From: Candidatus Defluviilinea gracilis
Lineage (GTDB): Bacteria > Chloroflexota > Anaerolineae > Anaerolineales > Villigracilaceae
Direction of reading: 5' to 3'
Assembly: GCA_016716235.1 (NCBI GenBank)
Contig: JADJWS010000001.1
Coordinates: forward strand, 1,054,001 to 1,118,000
Length of the DNA stretch: 64,000 nt
In this document: in pieces, positions 33,087 through 41,193 of the stretch
How the letters are laid out: each line of letters starts with the position of its first letter
How positions within the stretch are numbered: the stretch's first letter is position 1
Notes under the pieces: generated by a model
Database searches by the model: none
Told to the model about the DNA's origin: nothing
The model's input: the letters and a program-made list of their open reading frames with translations, nothing else
Made by a program: the position numbers and the translations under genes

Positions 33087-33866
33087 ATGTTGACCGCAGC
33101 GTATGTTGTAAGTTTTATGGGGATGATCCTGTTGCCTATCATTTTATGGATCGTCTTCACCCGCAAGTACTCGCTCTCATGGAAGTTCGTACTTGCGGGC
33201 GGCTTGACCTTTATCGCCTCGCAGATTTTACACATCCCTCTTGTGGTGGGATTGAACAAGTTCCTACAAAACACATCACTCCTGGTTACCGCCATCGTTC
33301 TTGGCCTGCTGGCGGGAGTGTTTGAGGAAACGGCGCGTTATATCCTGTTCAAATTCATTTTGAAGAGATCGCGTTCATGGAAGGAAGGCGTGCTGGTCGG
33401 CTTGGGTCACGGTGGGACGGAGGCGATCTTGATCGGCCTTTCTGTCGCATTAACGCTTGTAAACATGATCGCCTATAAAAATATAGATCTGTCCACAGTG
33501 CCGAGCATCCCGCCTGAACAACTTGAGTTGGCAAAACAGCAAGTGGAAGCGTTCTGGTCCGCGCAGCCTTTCATGGCATTACTGGGATTCTTCGAACGGG
33601 TCTTTGCGATGTGTTTGCACGTATGTTTGTCGTTGATAGTGCTGTATGGGCTTACAAAGAAACAAGCCGTTTGGTTCTGGCTGGCTCTGCTATGGCACGC
33701 CTTCGTGGACGCGGTCGCTGTGTATGCGGGTCAATCCATCGGCGCTTTACCAACTGAGGGTCTTATCGCCATCTTTGCCGCGATCAGCGTGTGGATCGTT
33801 TTCAAGATGAGACCAAAGTTTGAGCAAATTAACGAAGTCGGCGAACAGGAAATAGTCGCAGGGTAG
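33087..33866 (+). CDS. YhfC-family intramembrane metalloprotease-like protein
   Basis: 259 residues with about seven membrane helices. EETARYILFK at about 85-94 and GLGHGGTEAILIG at about 110-122 hold Glu and His residues typical of YhfC and CPBP-type putative intramembrane metal proteases. A third candidate ligand is in LLWHAFVDAVAVY. Last gene of the GntR-led operon; a strong terminator follows. Confidence 0.88.
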   Translation: MLTAAYVVSFMGMILLPIILWIVFTRKYSLSWKFVLAGGLTFIASQILHIPLVVGLNKFLQNTSLLVTAIVLGLLAGVFEETARYILFKFILKRSRSWKEGVLVGLGHGGTEAILIGLSVALTLVNMIAYKNIDLSTVPSIPPEQLELAKQQVEAFWSAQPFMALLGFFERVFAMCLHVCLSLIVLYGLTKKQAVWFWLALLWHAFVDAVAVYAGQSIGALPTEGLIAIFAAISVWIVFKMRPKFEQINEVGEQEIVAG

Positions 33867-33933
33867 AACAAGACTTCCAAAGCCGAATCAGGTTGAGGCG
33901 GGAGGCGAAGCGGGCCATCCATCCAGATAAACA

Positions 33934-33976
33934 GGATTAATTATTTGTCTATACAAATAATTAATCCGTTCTTTTT
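33934..33976 (+). terminator. Intrinsic terminator of the GntR-SPFH-YhfC operon
   Basis: GGATTAATTATTTGT, loop CTAT, ACAAATAATTAATCC (15 bp perfect), then GTTCTTTTT. Confidence 0.85.
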
Positions 33977-33996
33977 ATCGAGAGTACAATCAGCGC

Positions 33997-35445
33997 ATGA
34001 AAAAATTGTTGCATCCGCTGTTGCTCATTATTTTTGTTTCGACGTTGATCGGCGCGGGCATGTTGCGGCGCGGGCATGAATGGGGCGACGATTGGGCGTG
34101 GTATGTGTTGCAAGCAAAAAGTATTGTGGATGGTTCGTTGGATGAATTTATCGAGATCAGCGATTTCACAAATTATCAATCCACAACGCATCTTGGACCA
34201 CTCGCCTACCCATGGGGCTACCCATTGATCTTGGTTCCTTTTTACGCGCTGAACGGAATCAGCCCGATGACGTTGAAGATTCCCGGGCTACTTTTTTTTG
34301 CGGGATTATTAGTTTGCTTGTATCTCTTTGCAAGATCGCGCCTCACGCGGACCGAAAGCCTGATCTTCGTGTCGTTGTTCGCATTCAGCCCAATGTTGTT
34401 GGAATTTCTCGATTACATTCTTTCGGATATTCCATTTCTTTTCTTTTCGACACTGACTTTATTTCTCGTAACACAACAAAACGAATCGCGGACACGCTAC
34501 GCGCTGATCGGCGCGTCTATCTTCTTCACAACCTTCCTGCGCGCTACGGGACTTCTCCTGCTCGGTTGTTTTTTGATGATCGAGTTTTTCAAATTGATTG
34601 CCCAACGCAAAGATCGGAACGTCGTCAAACGAATCGTTTTGAACTCCTTTATTGTTTGCGCAGTGTTCGCCGTATTATGGATTGCGAATATGCTGTTATT
34701 TCCCGGCGGAGGCGAGTCTTATCTTTCGCAATATAAAAACCTGACCGTTGATCTCGTCATCGGTTTTATTGGCGCATACTTCAAAGTGTACGGCTGGTTT
34801 TTCGGTGAGTCGGCAGGATGGCAATACCTTTACTACTTTGTTTTGGCTTTCGCCCTGCTCGGCGCATGGATTCGGCGCCGCGATGAGTTGTACTTTATCA
34901 TCTTCTTCGCTGTGTGGATGCTTGTTCACATCACTTATCCCTACTGGCAGGGACCGCGATACATCTTCCCGCTTTTGCCTATCTTCATTTACTTTGCATT
35001 TCAGGGGATGAAATTTGCAATCGGAAAACTTTCTGATCAGCGCCAAGTAACCGCTCAGCGCGTGATGTACGGTTTTTGGATCGCAATTGCTGGTTATTTC
35101 CTTGTTACATCAAGTATCACCTCCATCAATAATGTGCAAACCGGACGAAAGATCAACGGACCGTTCGACCCAATGAGCGTCGAAGTGTACGACTGGGTGG
35201 CAAGAAAAACTCCGCCCGACAGTGTGTTGATCTTCTATAAAGCTCGCGTGATGAGATTAATGACAGATCATCCATCGATCATGATCAATCAATGTGACGG
35301 GATGCTGAAAGGCGATTATTTGATCCTCAGTAAGAAGGTTGGCAAGAACAACCAAGTTCCGCCGGAGGAAATTGGCGCATGCGATCTTCTTTTGGACAAG
35401 GAATTAGAAAATCGAAGATTTGTGATTTACAGGATCGTGAAATAA
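33997..35445 (+). CDS. Polytopic glycosyltransferase-like membrane protein (GT39/PMT type)
   Basis: 482 residues with about ten or more membrane helices and a first extracytoplasmic loop containing the acidic motif WGDDWAWYVLQAKSI, where GT39/GT83-type enzymes hold their catalytic Asp. A second landmark is PLAYPWGYPLILVPF. Such enzymes transfer sugars from polyprenyl-phosphate donors outside the membrane. The C-terminal domain (about 370-482) is soluble. Acceptor and donor are unknown. A weak hairpin (AGAGC/GCTCT plus TTTT, 35477-35494) follows. Confidence 0.8.
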   Translation: MKKLLHPLLLIIFVSTLIGAGMLRRGHEWGDDWAWYVLQAKSIVDGSLDEFIEISDFTNYQSTTHLGPLAYPWGYPLILVPFYALNGISPMTLKIPGLLFFAGLLVCLYLFARSRLTRTESLIFVSLFAFSPMLLEFLDYILSDIPFLFFSTLTLFLVTQQNESRTRYALIGASIFFTTFLRATGLLLLGCFLMIEFFKLIAQRKDRNVVKRIVLNSFIVCAVFAVLWIANMLLFPGGGESYLSQYKNLTVDLVIGFIGAYFKVYGWFFGESAGWQYLYYFVLAFALLGAWIRRRDELYFIIFFAVWMLVHITYPYWQGPRYIFPLLPIFIYFAFQGMKFAIGKLSDQRQVTAQRVMYGFWIAIAGYFLVTSSITSINNVQTGRKINGPFDPMSVEVYDWVARKTPPDSVLIFYKARVMRLMTDHPSIMINQCDGMLKGDYLILSKKVGKNNQVPPEEIGACDLLLDKELENRRFVIYRIVK

Positions 35446-35990
35446 CGCCAAAGCCATCCTAAGAAACGAGAACTTGAGAGCTTATGCTCTTTTTACGTCC
35501 TTTTCCCCGTCTATGCTTAACATAAAAAAGGATGTCGCCTTTCGCTTTTTTGCATAACGGCATCCTGTCATACACAATTTAATTGATGGACATGAATGGC
35601 ACGGCTCTTAAGTGGTACAGCTTCCTAATCGGGGTCGTTATAGATCGTCAAGCAAACCAATCCTGAATTTATCGAAGAAAAGGTCACGATCCGCACGCCG
35701 CCAGTATTTAAATCGTATCGCCGCATCCCAGGGTTCTCAGCGGGCGACCTTGATCAACAAGGTCAAGCTCCATTGCTTTCGTTCGGGCTTTTGCCATTCA
35801 TGTTAACCGCATTATACTTGCGCCTAGTTTCTTTGGTATCAAATGACGGCGCTCGCCCGTATTTATAGGTTCTCAGGACTTCACGAAAGTTCAGGCGACA
35901 GTTTGATTTGCTTGGCAAATCGTGTCGCCTACCTTGACGCAGTGCAACTGTTTCAAGGCAGGGGAAGGGCTCAGCACGACATCGTCAACA
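35446..35990. other. Gene-free stretch between the GT39-like gene and icd
   Basis: 545 nt without a supported gene. It holds a hairpin region with AGGATG/CATCCT (35530-35568) and a 73-codon open frame from 35647 to 35868. That frame reads IVKQTNPEFIEEKVTIR and ends FGLLPFMLTALYLRLVS...; it is preceded directly by a stop, has no proper start, and may be a gene remnant. The palindromic repeat at 35891-35929 also lies here. Confidence 0.5.
35891..35929. repeat. Palindromic element sharing the GATTTGCTTGGCAAATC core
   Basis: Outer arms AGGCGACA and TGTCGCCT enclose GATTTGCTTGGCAAATCG, the same inner palindrome as in the 97-bp repeats at 1902 and 3825. The outer sequence differs, so it is a relative or chimera rather than a full copy. 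Confidence 0.7.
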
Positions 35991-36021
35991 AAAAAAGTCG
36001 GGACTCGCAAGTCCCGACTTT
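35991..36021 (-). terminator. Intrinsic terminator of icd
   Basis: On the minus strand AAAGTCGGGACT, short loop, AGTCCCGACTTT, then a T run, directly after the icd stop codon. Confidence 0.88.
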
Positions 36022-36024
36022 CGT

Positions 36025-37581
36025 TTACTTCCTCGTTTTCTTTTTCGCAGCCTTCTTCACCAACTTTTTCTTTACCACTTTCTTCGGCGCAGACTTCTTC
36101 CCCTTCGGGGACGATGTCACAACCTTCTTCTTCGCCGTGACCTTCGACTTTCCACTTTCCATTCTCTTCGCTGGCGTCTTCTCCATCCACTTGATCACCG
36201 CATCGCCAAACTCGGAGCATTTCACTTCCTTTACGTCGCTCATGTGACGGGCAAAATCGAACGTGACGGTCTTCGCCAAAATCGCGCCTTCCATGCCTTT
36301 GATGATGAGGTCTGCGGCTTCGGTCCAGCCCATATAGCGGAGCATCATCTCGCCAGAGAGAATCACCGAGCCAGGATTGACTTTATCCAAGTCGGCATAT
36401 TTCGGCGCGGTGCCGTGTGTCGCCTCGAAGATGGCGTGACCTGTCACATAATTGATGTTCGCGCCTGGGGCGATTCCGATTCCGCCCACTTGCGCGGCGA
36501 GCGCGTCGGACAGATAATCGCCGTTCAAGTTCATCGTTGCGATCACATCGAAATCCGCGGGGCGTACAAGCACGAACTGCAACGTCACGTCGGCAATCGA
36601 ATCTTTCAACAGTAGTTTTGTTTTCCATTTGCCGTCGCCGTGTGTGCCCCACAACTTCAGCGCGTCTTCCACTTCGGCTTTAATCTCCGCTTGTTGCGCG
36701 GGCGACATCATCCCAAAACCAGGGTCAACGATCTTCGCGTTATCTTCCACTGAAAGATCGGGCTTGCTTTCTTTGTTGTTGAAGATCCACGTTTCGCGTT
36801 CGGTCACAACATCGTTGCGATACTCGCGCTTCGCAAGATCATATGCCCAATCTTTGAACGCGCCTTCGGTGAACTTCATGATGTTGCCTTTGTGCACGAA
36901 GTTGATACTGCGACGTTTGTTCAGCAAAGCATAATCAATTGCGGCGCGCACGAGTCGCTCTGTTCCATCAACCGACACAGGCTTGAATCCGATCCCGCTC
37001 GAATCGGGGAAGCGGATCTTGGCATATTCTTTTGGAAACGACTCTTTCAGAATCGCCTTGAACTTTGCATTATCTTCCGTGCCGTTGGCGAATTCGATGC
37101 CTGCGTAAATATCCTCCGTGTTTTCGCGGAAGATGACCATGTCCACTTTTTCGGGCGTCTTCACAGGCGAAGGCACGCCGTTGAAATATCGCACAGGTCG
37201 CAGGCACACGTACAGATCGAGCAGTTTGCGGAGCGCGACGTTCAACGAGCGGATGCCGCCTCCAATCGGGGTCGTGAGCGGTCCTTTAATCCCAACCAAA
37301 AATTCGGTGAACGCTTCCACCGTTTCGTCGGGCAACCAACTCTGGAACATCTTATACGACTTCTCGCCCGCGTACACTTCCATCCAATGGATTTTGCGTT
37401 TGCCGCCGTATGCTTTTTGTACCGCCGCGTCGAACACACGCGACGATGCGCGCCAAATATCGCGCCCCGTGCCGTCGCCCTCCACGAACGGGATGATCGG
37501 ATTGTCGGGAACGTTTAACTTCCCATTTTGAATTGAAATCTTTGCCCCACTCGCGGGGACTTTTACGTTTTGATACGCCAT
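36025..37581 (-). CDS. icd: NADP-type isocitrate dehydrogenase with Lys-rich C-terminal tail
   Basis: TCA-cycle enzyme converting isocitrate to 2-oxoglutarate, 518 residues. The body is close to the E. coli Icd type: IPFVEGDGTGRDIW, KGPLTTPIGGGIRSLNVALR (with the Ser that is phosphorylated in E. coli), VHKGNIMKFTEGAFKDW, MNLNGDYLSDALAAQVGG, ATHGTAPKYADLDKVNPGS. It has about 50 extra residues around 270-320. After the normal end (SEFGDAVIKWM) a tail of about 52 residues made mostly of Lys, Ala, Val and Ser follows (e.g. KKVVKKKLVKKAAKKKTRK), like histone H1 tails. Monocistronic, with a terminator. Confidence 0.95.
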   Translation of the reverse strand: MAYQNVKVPASGAKISIQNGKLNVPDNPIIPFVEGDGTGRDIWRASSRVFDAAVQKAYGGKRKIHWMEVYAGEKSYKMFQSWLPDETVEAFTEFLVGIKGPLTTPIGGGIRSLNVALRKLLDLYVCLRPVRYFNGVPSPVKTPEKVDMVIFRENTEDIYAGIEFANGTEDNAKFKAILKESFPKEYAKIRFPDSSGIGFKPVSVDGTERLVRAAIDYALLNKRRSINFVHKGNIMKFTEGAFKDWAYDLAKREYRNDVVTERETWIFNNKESKPDLSVEDNAKIVDPGFGMMSPAQQAEIKAEVEDALKLWGTHGDGKWKTKLLLKDSIADVTLQFVLVRPADFDVIATMNLNGDYLSDALAAQVGGIGIAPGANINYVTGHAIFEATHGTAPKYADLDKVNPGSVILSGEMMLRYMGWTEAADLIIKGMEGAILAKTVTFDFARHMSDVKEVKCSEFGDAVIKWMEKTPAKRMESGKSKVTAKKKVVTSSPKGKKSAPKKVVKKKLVKKAAKKKTRK

Positions 37582-37628
37582 CGTTCTTATCTCCTTGCGA
37601 AAATTATGGCGGGATTATACACCGCCTC

Positions 37629-37762
37629 TTGACAGATTCCCCCGCCCGCATAGAATCACGCCGACATGACCAATCGCTTCATCCCCGACCTTCGGCCTGA
37701 TTCAGTTTCCTCCAACTTTTCATCCCCCTTCAAAAGAGAGCCATCATCGGCTCTCTTTTTTT
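37629..37762 (+). ncRNA. Candidate small RNA with its own promoter and terminator
   Basis: TTGACA (37629-37634), 16 nt, TAGAAT (37651-37656), then about 100 nt ending in a strong hairpin AAAAGAGAGCC/GGCTCTCTTTTTTT (37732-37762). The transcript would run from about 37663 to 37762. A frame beginning ATG 37666 has no stop before the terminator, so it is not a normal gene. It is divergent from icd. No known RNA family was recognised. Confidence 0.4.
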
Positions 37763-37774
37763 ATCCACTTGACT

Positions 37775-37797
37775 CCCCTCTCCTTTTAGGAGAGGGG
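37775..37797. repeat. CCCCTCTCC palindrome
   Basis: CCCCTCTCC, TTTTA, GGAGAGGGG, followed by CTGGGGTGAGG. Second copy of the family at 30583-30609. Confidence 0.8.
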
Positions 37798-37822
37798 CTG
37801 GGGTGAGGTCGCGCTTCACAAC

Positions 37823-38098
37823 CTACTTTTCTGTCAGTCCTCCGCTGGCATATTTATGCAACACGCTGGCAATCAATGTTTGGTAGGGAACACCTTCACG
37901 AATGGCGCGTTTTTGTAAACTCGTCAGGTCTTTGGAAGAAATGCGGATGTTGACACGCTTATCCTTCTTGAATGTGGCGCGCGCATACGCTTGATATTTC
38001 TCTTTTTGTTCTTTCACACTTTTTGCAGACTTCCACTCATCCTGCCCATACGAGACAAGCAGTTCGAGTTCGTCTTTATCAAGTTTTAGTTCAGTCAT
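37823..38098 (-). CDS. CopG/BrnA-like antitoxin, orphan
   Basis: 91 residues. The acidic and Lys-rich N-terminal half is followed by a ribbon-helix-helix-like DNA-binding segment RVNIRISSKDLTSLQKRAIREGVPYQTLIASVLHKY in two blocks. Similar proteins are BrnA/COG5304-type antitoxins. No BrnT-like toxin gene is found on either side: 38100-38229 holds only repeats and 37582-37822 only the small-RNA candidate. Probably an orphan. Confidence 0.8.
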   Translation of the reverse strand: MTELKLDKDELELLVSYGQDEWKSAKSVKEQKEKYQAYARATFKKDKRVNIRISSKDLTSLQKRAIREGVPYQTLIASVLHKYASGGLTEK

Positions 38099-38168
38099 TT
38101 GTCATTATCCTTGCGTTATCTTGATTTCGATTGTAGCATTTTGTAATCTTCTGGGCAACAACTTGTTC

Positions 38169-38224
38169 TCAACTTGGAACTTGACACCTGATACTTGAAA
38201 CCTGAAACCTGGAACCTGGAACCT
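38169..38224. repeat. GAAACCTGGAACCTG near-tandem repeat before pyrC
   Basis: About six imperfect copies of AACTTGRAACYTG / GAAACCTGGAACCTG immediately precede the pyrC start codon and replace a normal ribosome site. Confidence 0.8.
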
Positions 38225-38229
38225 GACTC

Positions 38230-39300
38230 ATGCTCAAACTCCCTGGCCTAATTGACCCTCACGTCCACGTGCGCGAACCTGGGCAGACCCACAAAGAAGA
38301 CTGGGACACCGTCACTCAAGCCGCGCTCGCGGGCGGCGTGACGATGATCCTCGCCATGCCGAATACGAAGCCTCCGATATTCGATAATTCGACACTGGAT
38401 CTGGCTTTATCTGCCGCAAAAGGAAAAGCGCGTTGCGACTACGCCCAATTCCTCGGCGCAGGACCCGACAACGCCGACATCGCCGCATCCCTCGCGCCCA
38501 AAGCCGCAGGCTTGAAAATGTACCTCGACTCAACCTTCGGCGAACTCCGCCTAGATGACATGACATTATGGCAGCCGCACTTTGAAAAATTTCCAAAAGA
38601 ATATCCCATCGTCTTGCACTCCGAATCCCGAACCATGGCGGCAGGGATTCTCTTCGCCGCGATCTATGACCGTCCCGTTCACATCGCGCACGTCTCATTG
38701 AAAGAGGAAATCCTCCTCGTCAAAGCCGCCAAAGAACGTGGTATCAAAGTGACGTGTGAAGTGTGTCCACATCATCTATTTCTAACAAAAGACCTGACAG
38801 GTTTCCAAAACCTGTCAGGTCTACCACCTGGAAGAAAAGAAGTCCGCCCACGCCTCGCCGCCCAAGAAGATGTAGACGCCCTCTGGCAAAACATGGATGT
38901 CATTGACTGCTTCGCCACCGACCACGCCCCTCACACTCTCGCAGAAAAAGATTCCGAGAATCCTCCGCCTGGATTCCCTGGGCTGGAAACATTGCTTCCT
39001 TTGTTGCTCACGGCTGTTGACGATGGACGATTGACGATGGACGATGTAATTCAGAAAAGTGTCGTCAACCCGCGCAGAATCTTCCACCTCCCCGAACAAC
39101 CCGAAACATGGATCGAAGTGGACGAGTCCGCTGAATACGAGATCAAAGCCGAGGAGCAATTCACCCGCTGTGGCTGGACTCCGTTTGAGGGGTGGAAGGT
39201 CAAAGGCAAGGTGAGGAAAGTTGTGTTGCGTGGTAAAACTGCTTTTGAAGATGGGAAGGTTTTGGCAGAACAAGGTTATGGAAAGAATGTGAGGCAATGA
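38230..39300 (+). CDS. pyrC: Dihydroorotase, CAD-like type
   Basis: Third step of pyrimidine synthesis (carbamoyl-aspartate to dihydroorotate), 356 residues. Zinc ligands: HVH in DPHVHVREPGQTHKED, the carboxylated-Lys motif AAGLKMYLDSTFGEL, His in PIVLHSES, His in HIAHVSLKEEILLVKAAK, and Asp in CFATDHAPHT. The end matches the dihydroorotase domain of animal CAD closely (PPPGFPGLETLLPLLLTAV, NPRRIFHLP, WTPFEGWKVKGKVRKVVLRG). A loop between HHLFL and KEVRP is lengthened by an in-frame palindromic repeat (38792-38820). Overlaps the next gene by 4 nt. Confidence 0.95.
   Translation: MLKLPGLIDPHVHVREPGQTHKEDWDTVTQAALAGGVTMILAMPNTKPPIFDNSTLDLALSAAKGKARCDYAQFLGAGPDNADIAASLAPKAAGLKMYLDSTFGELRLDDMTLWQPHFEKFPKEYPIVLHSESRTMAAGILFAAIYDRPVHIAHVSLKEEILLVKAAKERGIKVTCEVCPHHLFLTKDLTGFQNLSGLPPGRKEVRPRLAAQEDVDALWQNMDVIDCFATDHAPHTLAEKDSENPPPGFPGLETLLPLLLTAVDDGRLTMDDVIQKSVVNPRRIFHLPEQPETWIEVDESAEYEIKAEEQFTRCGWTPFEGWKVKGKVRKVVLRGKTAFEDGKVLAEQGYGKNVRQ
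38792..38820. repeat. ACCTGACAGGT palindrome inside pyrC
   Basis: ACCTGACAGGTTT, loop CCA, AAACCTGTCAGGT: 13-bp perfect arms. It is translated in frame as DLTGFQNLSGL in a surface loop of the dihydroorotase. The same palindrome makes the arms of the element after parB (8071-8165). Confidence 0.85.
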
Positions 39301-39635
39301 TGCAAAACTTCACCGACGTGAAACTAGAAATTTTCATCCCACAAGATCACGCGATGAAACTCGCCGACGCGCTTTCAGAGATCGGAGTAGGCGTGATCGG
39401 AAATTACGACCACTGCGTCGCGTTGACTCCCGTGCGCGGATTTTTTCGCCCGATGGAGGGAGCGAATCCATTTGAAGGGACAGTTGGTCAGATCAGCGAA
39501 GTGGCGGAGTATAAAATGGAAGTCAATTGCAAAGGCGAGTTGGTGAATGAGGCGATAAAGGTGATAAAGAGCGTGCATCCCTACGAAGAGCCGTTGATCA
39601 ATGTCATTCCGCTGGCGAATCATCTTTTCAGATGA
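39297..39635 (+). CDS. NIF3/YqfO PII-like domain protein
   Basis: 112-residue stand-alone PII-like (CutA1-fold) domain, as found inside YqfO/NIF3 proteins. Landmarks: VKLEIFIPQDHAMKLADALSEIGVG in part, GVIGNYDHC, PFEGTVGQI, and the C-terminal VIKSVHPYEEPLINVIPL (the HPYEEP motif is diagnostic). Metal or small-molecule sensing is likely. Start ATG 39297 overlaps the pyrC stop. Confidence 0.88.
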   Translation: MMQNFTDVKLEIFIPQDHAMKLADALSEIGVGVIGNYDHCVALTPVRGFFRPMEGANPFEGTVGQISEVAEYKMEVNCKGELVNEAIKVIKSVHPYEEPLINVIPLANHLFR

Positions 39636-39674
39636 GATAAAAGTTTGGAAAGCCGCGTCAGTCTCCCTGTTCGT

Positions 39675-39692
39675 CCTGAGCCGTGTCGAAGG
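39675..39692. repeat. CCTTCGACA...CTCAGG dispersed motif
   Basis: CCTGAGCCGTGTCGAAGG; reverse-strand copy of the motif at 7162, 47526 and 53288. Confidence 0.65.
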
Positions 39693-39723
39693 GACGAACG
39701 AACCGATGTAGATAGGTAAAAAA

Positions 39724-41013
39724 ATGAAAAAATTAACCCTCATCCCAATGCTTCTTGCAATAATGGCATGTAGCTTATTCGTTCCAATGTCCCCCGCACC
39801 GCCAGCGACAGATACCCTCGTCCCGTTTCCGATTTCGCCCACCGAAACATTGATGGCAGTCTGTACGCCGCCTGCTTGCCGCGCTAATGAAACATATTTC
39901 TGCAACGGCGATTGCCCCGGCGGATGCGGTACAGTGTGTGCCACCGTCACGCCAGATGCGGCTTTTGCTCCGCTTGCGGCGGTTGACGGCGCGGGGAAGT
40001 GGATCGTCCGCACGGAGGAGAGTCTCGCTTTCCTCGATCCTGCTGGCGTAACATCGGGATTCCTTCTTCAACGGTTCTACGCGCCGGTAATTGATTTTGT
40101 TCTTGTGCGCAATGGAAACATCTATTCGTTGACCGACACAGGCGATGCCTCCCTCGAACTCAGGCAGGTGTATCCGCGCGAGCGATTGATCGCTGATTTG
40201 GATACGCGGCGTGATGTGGAAGGAAGTCCGCGCATCGCGCCGATATTTTCCTCCGACGGCACGAGCCTCGTTTGGAGCCGCGCCGATAAAGACGGAACGA
40301 TGACGCGCTCGGTCTTCGTCACTTCGTTGGAAACGGGCGAGAGCCGCGAAGTCTGGCGCACGGAGTTGCCGGAGGAAGCAGCTGGTCATGCGCTCGTTCC
40401 GATCTTCTATGATGAGGCGCGGCAGATACTCGTCTACGCGTTGCACACGTTTTACAGCGGCATGACTCCCACGCAAGTCGCTTCGTTGTATCTTGCCGAT
40501 GTTTCAACGGACACGATCACACCGCTTTGGACTCTCAATCCCGCTGAGATATATGCCGGCGTTTCGGCAACGGTCTCTGCGGATGGACGCCTGCTCGCCT
40601 ACCTGACCTGGGGCGAACCCCAAGCCGACTTCACCCTGCCATGGACTCTTCACATCCGCGACCTCTCGAACGGATATGAAACAACATACGCTCTGAACGA
40701 AACATGGGAAAACGTGGAAGCCCATCTCTTTTCACCCGATAGCAACAAGTTGTTATTCACAGCCTCACGCCGCGACGCGAACGGAGACTATCAAACCGAA
40801 ATGCTCGTCTTTGATCTGCAAACTCATACATGGAACAGCATTTACACTCCCGATTACGATACCAAACCTTATTTCAACCCGCGCGCATGGACGGACGGCG
40901 ATTGGCTCATCCTCACCAATGCCGACGACGACTCCACATGGGTCATGCGCCCGAATGGCGAATCACTCACTCAGATCACGCCGCTGGAATGGGTAGGAAT
41001 GCTTGAAGAGTAG
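39724..41013 (+). CDS. Lipoprotein with TolB-like beta-propeller repeats
   Basis: 429 residues. Signal peptide and lipobox (MLLAIMAC, Cys 16), then a Pro/Thr-rich linker (20-45) and a Cys-rich patch (CTPPACRANETYFCNGDCPGG in part, 47-72) likely to hold disulfides. The remainder (about 85-425) has repeated motifs of the TolB/WD40-like type: IFSSDGTSLVWSRADKDG, VSADGRLLAYLTWG, FSPDSNKLLFTASRRDANG. Probably an outside-facing propeller that binds a partner. It lies between two pyr genes with no link to their pathway. Confidence 0.75.
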   Translation: MKKLTLIPMLLAIMACSLFVPMSPAPPATDTLVPFPISPTETLMAVCTPPACRANETYFCNGDCPGGCGTVCATVTPDAAFAPLAAVDGAGKWIVRTEESLAFLDPAGVTSGFLLQRFYAPVIDFVLVRNGNIYSLTDTGDASLELRQVYPRERLIADLDTRRDVEGSPRIAPIFSSDGTSLVWSRADKDGTMTRSVFVTSLETGESREVWRTELPEEAAGHALVPIFYDEARQILVYALHTFYSGMTPTQVASLYLADVSTDTITPLWTLNPAEIYAGVSATVSADGRLLAYLTWGEPQADFTLPWTLHIRDLSNGYETTYALNETWENVEAHLFSPDSNKLLFTASRRDANGDYQTEMLVFDLQTHTWNSIYTPDYDTKPYFNPRAWTDGDWLILTNADDDSTWVMRPNGESLTQITPLEWVGMLEE

Positions 41014-41091
41014 AAAATGTAAATTGAATAGAATCAGCCTCACCCGAAGAAAGAAGCGTGGTTTTTAGTCTGCTAGTCTTCTGGTCTTCTA

Positions 41092-41182
41092 GTCACTTAG
41101 TCTCTAATCTCCAGTCTCCAATCTCTAATTCTCCAATTCTCAGATCTCTGTACCACCACCAATTACAAATTACCAATTACAA
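41092..41182. repeat. Near-tandem repeat tract before pyrB
   Basis: TCTAGTCACTTAGTCTCTAATCTCCAGTCTCCAATCTCTAATTCTCC-type units (41092-41145; other strand of the GAGATTAGAGACTGG family), followed by ACCAATTACAAATTACCAATTAC units (41158-41181). Confidence 0.75.
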
Positions 41183-41193
41183 AAAGGAGTCCC

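Noticed and set aside
35612..35806. 64-codon ORF in the gap before icd
   Set aside because: Basic low-complexity composition, no ribosome site and no recognisable motif. Another frame in the same place gives a more protein-like remnant without a start.
39012..39045. Tandem GACGATGGACGATTGACGATGGACGATG inside pyrC as another repeat insertion
   Set aside because: The encoded LLTAVDDGRLTMDDVI has the same length as the matching part of animal CAD (LLTAVSEGRLSLDDLL as I remember it), so nothing seems inserted. The repetition is probably due to codon choice.
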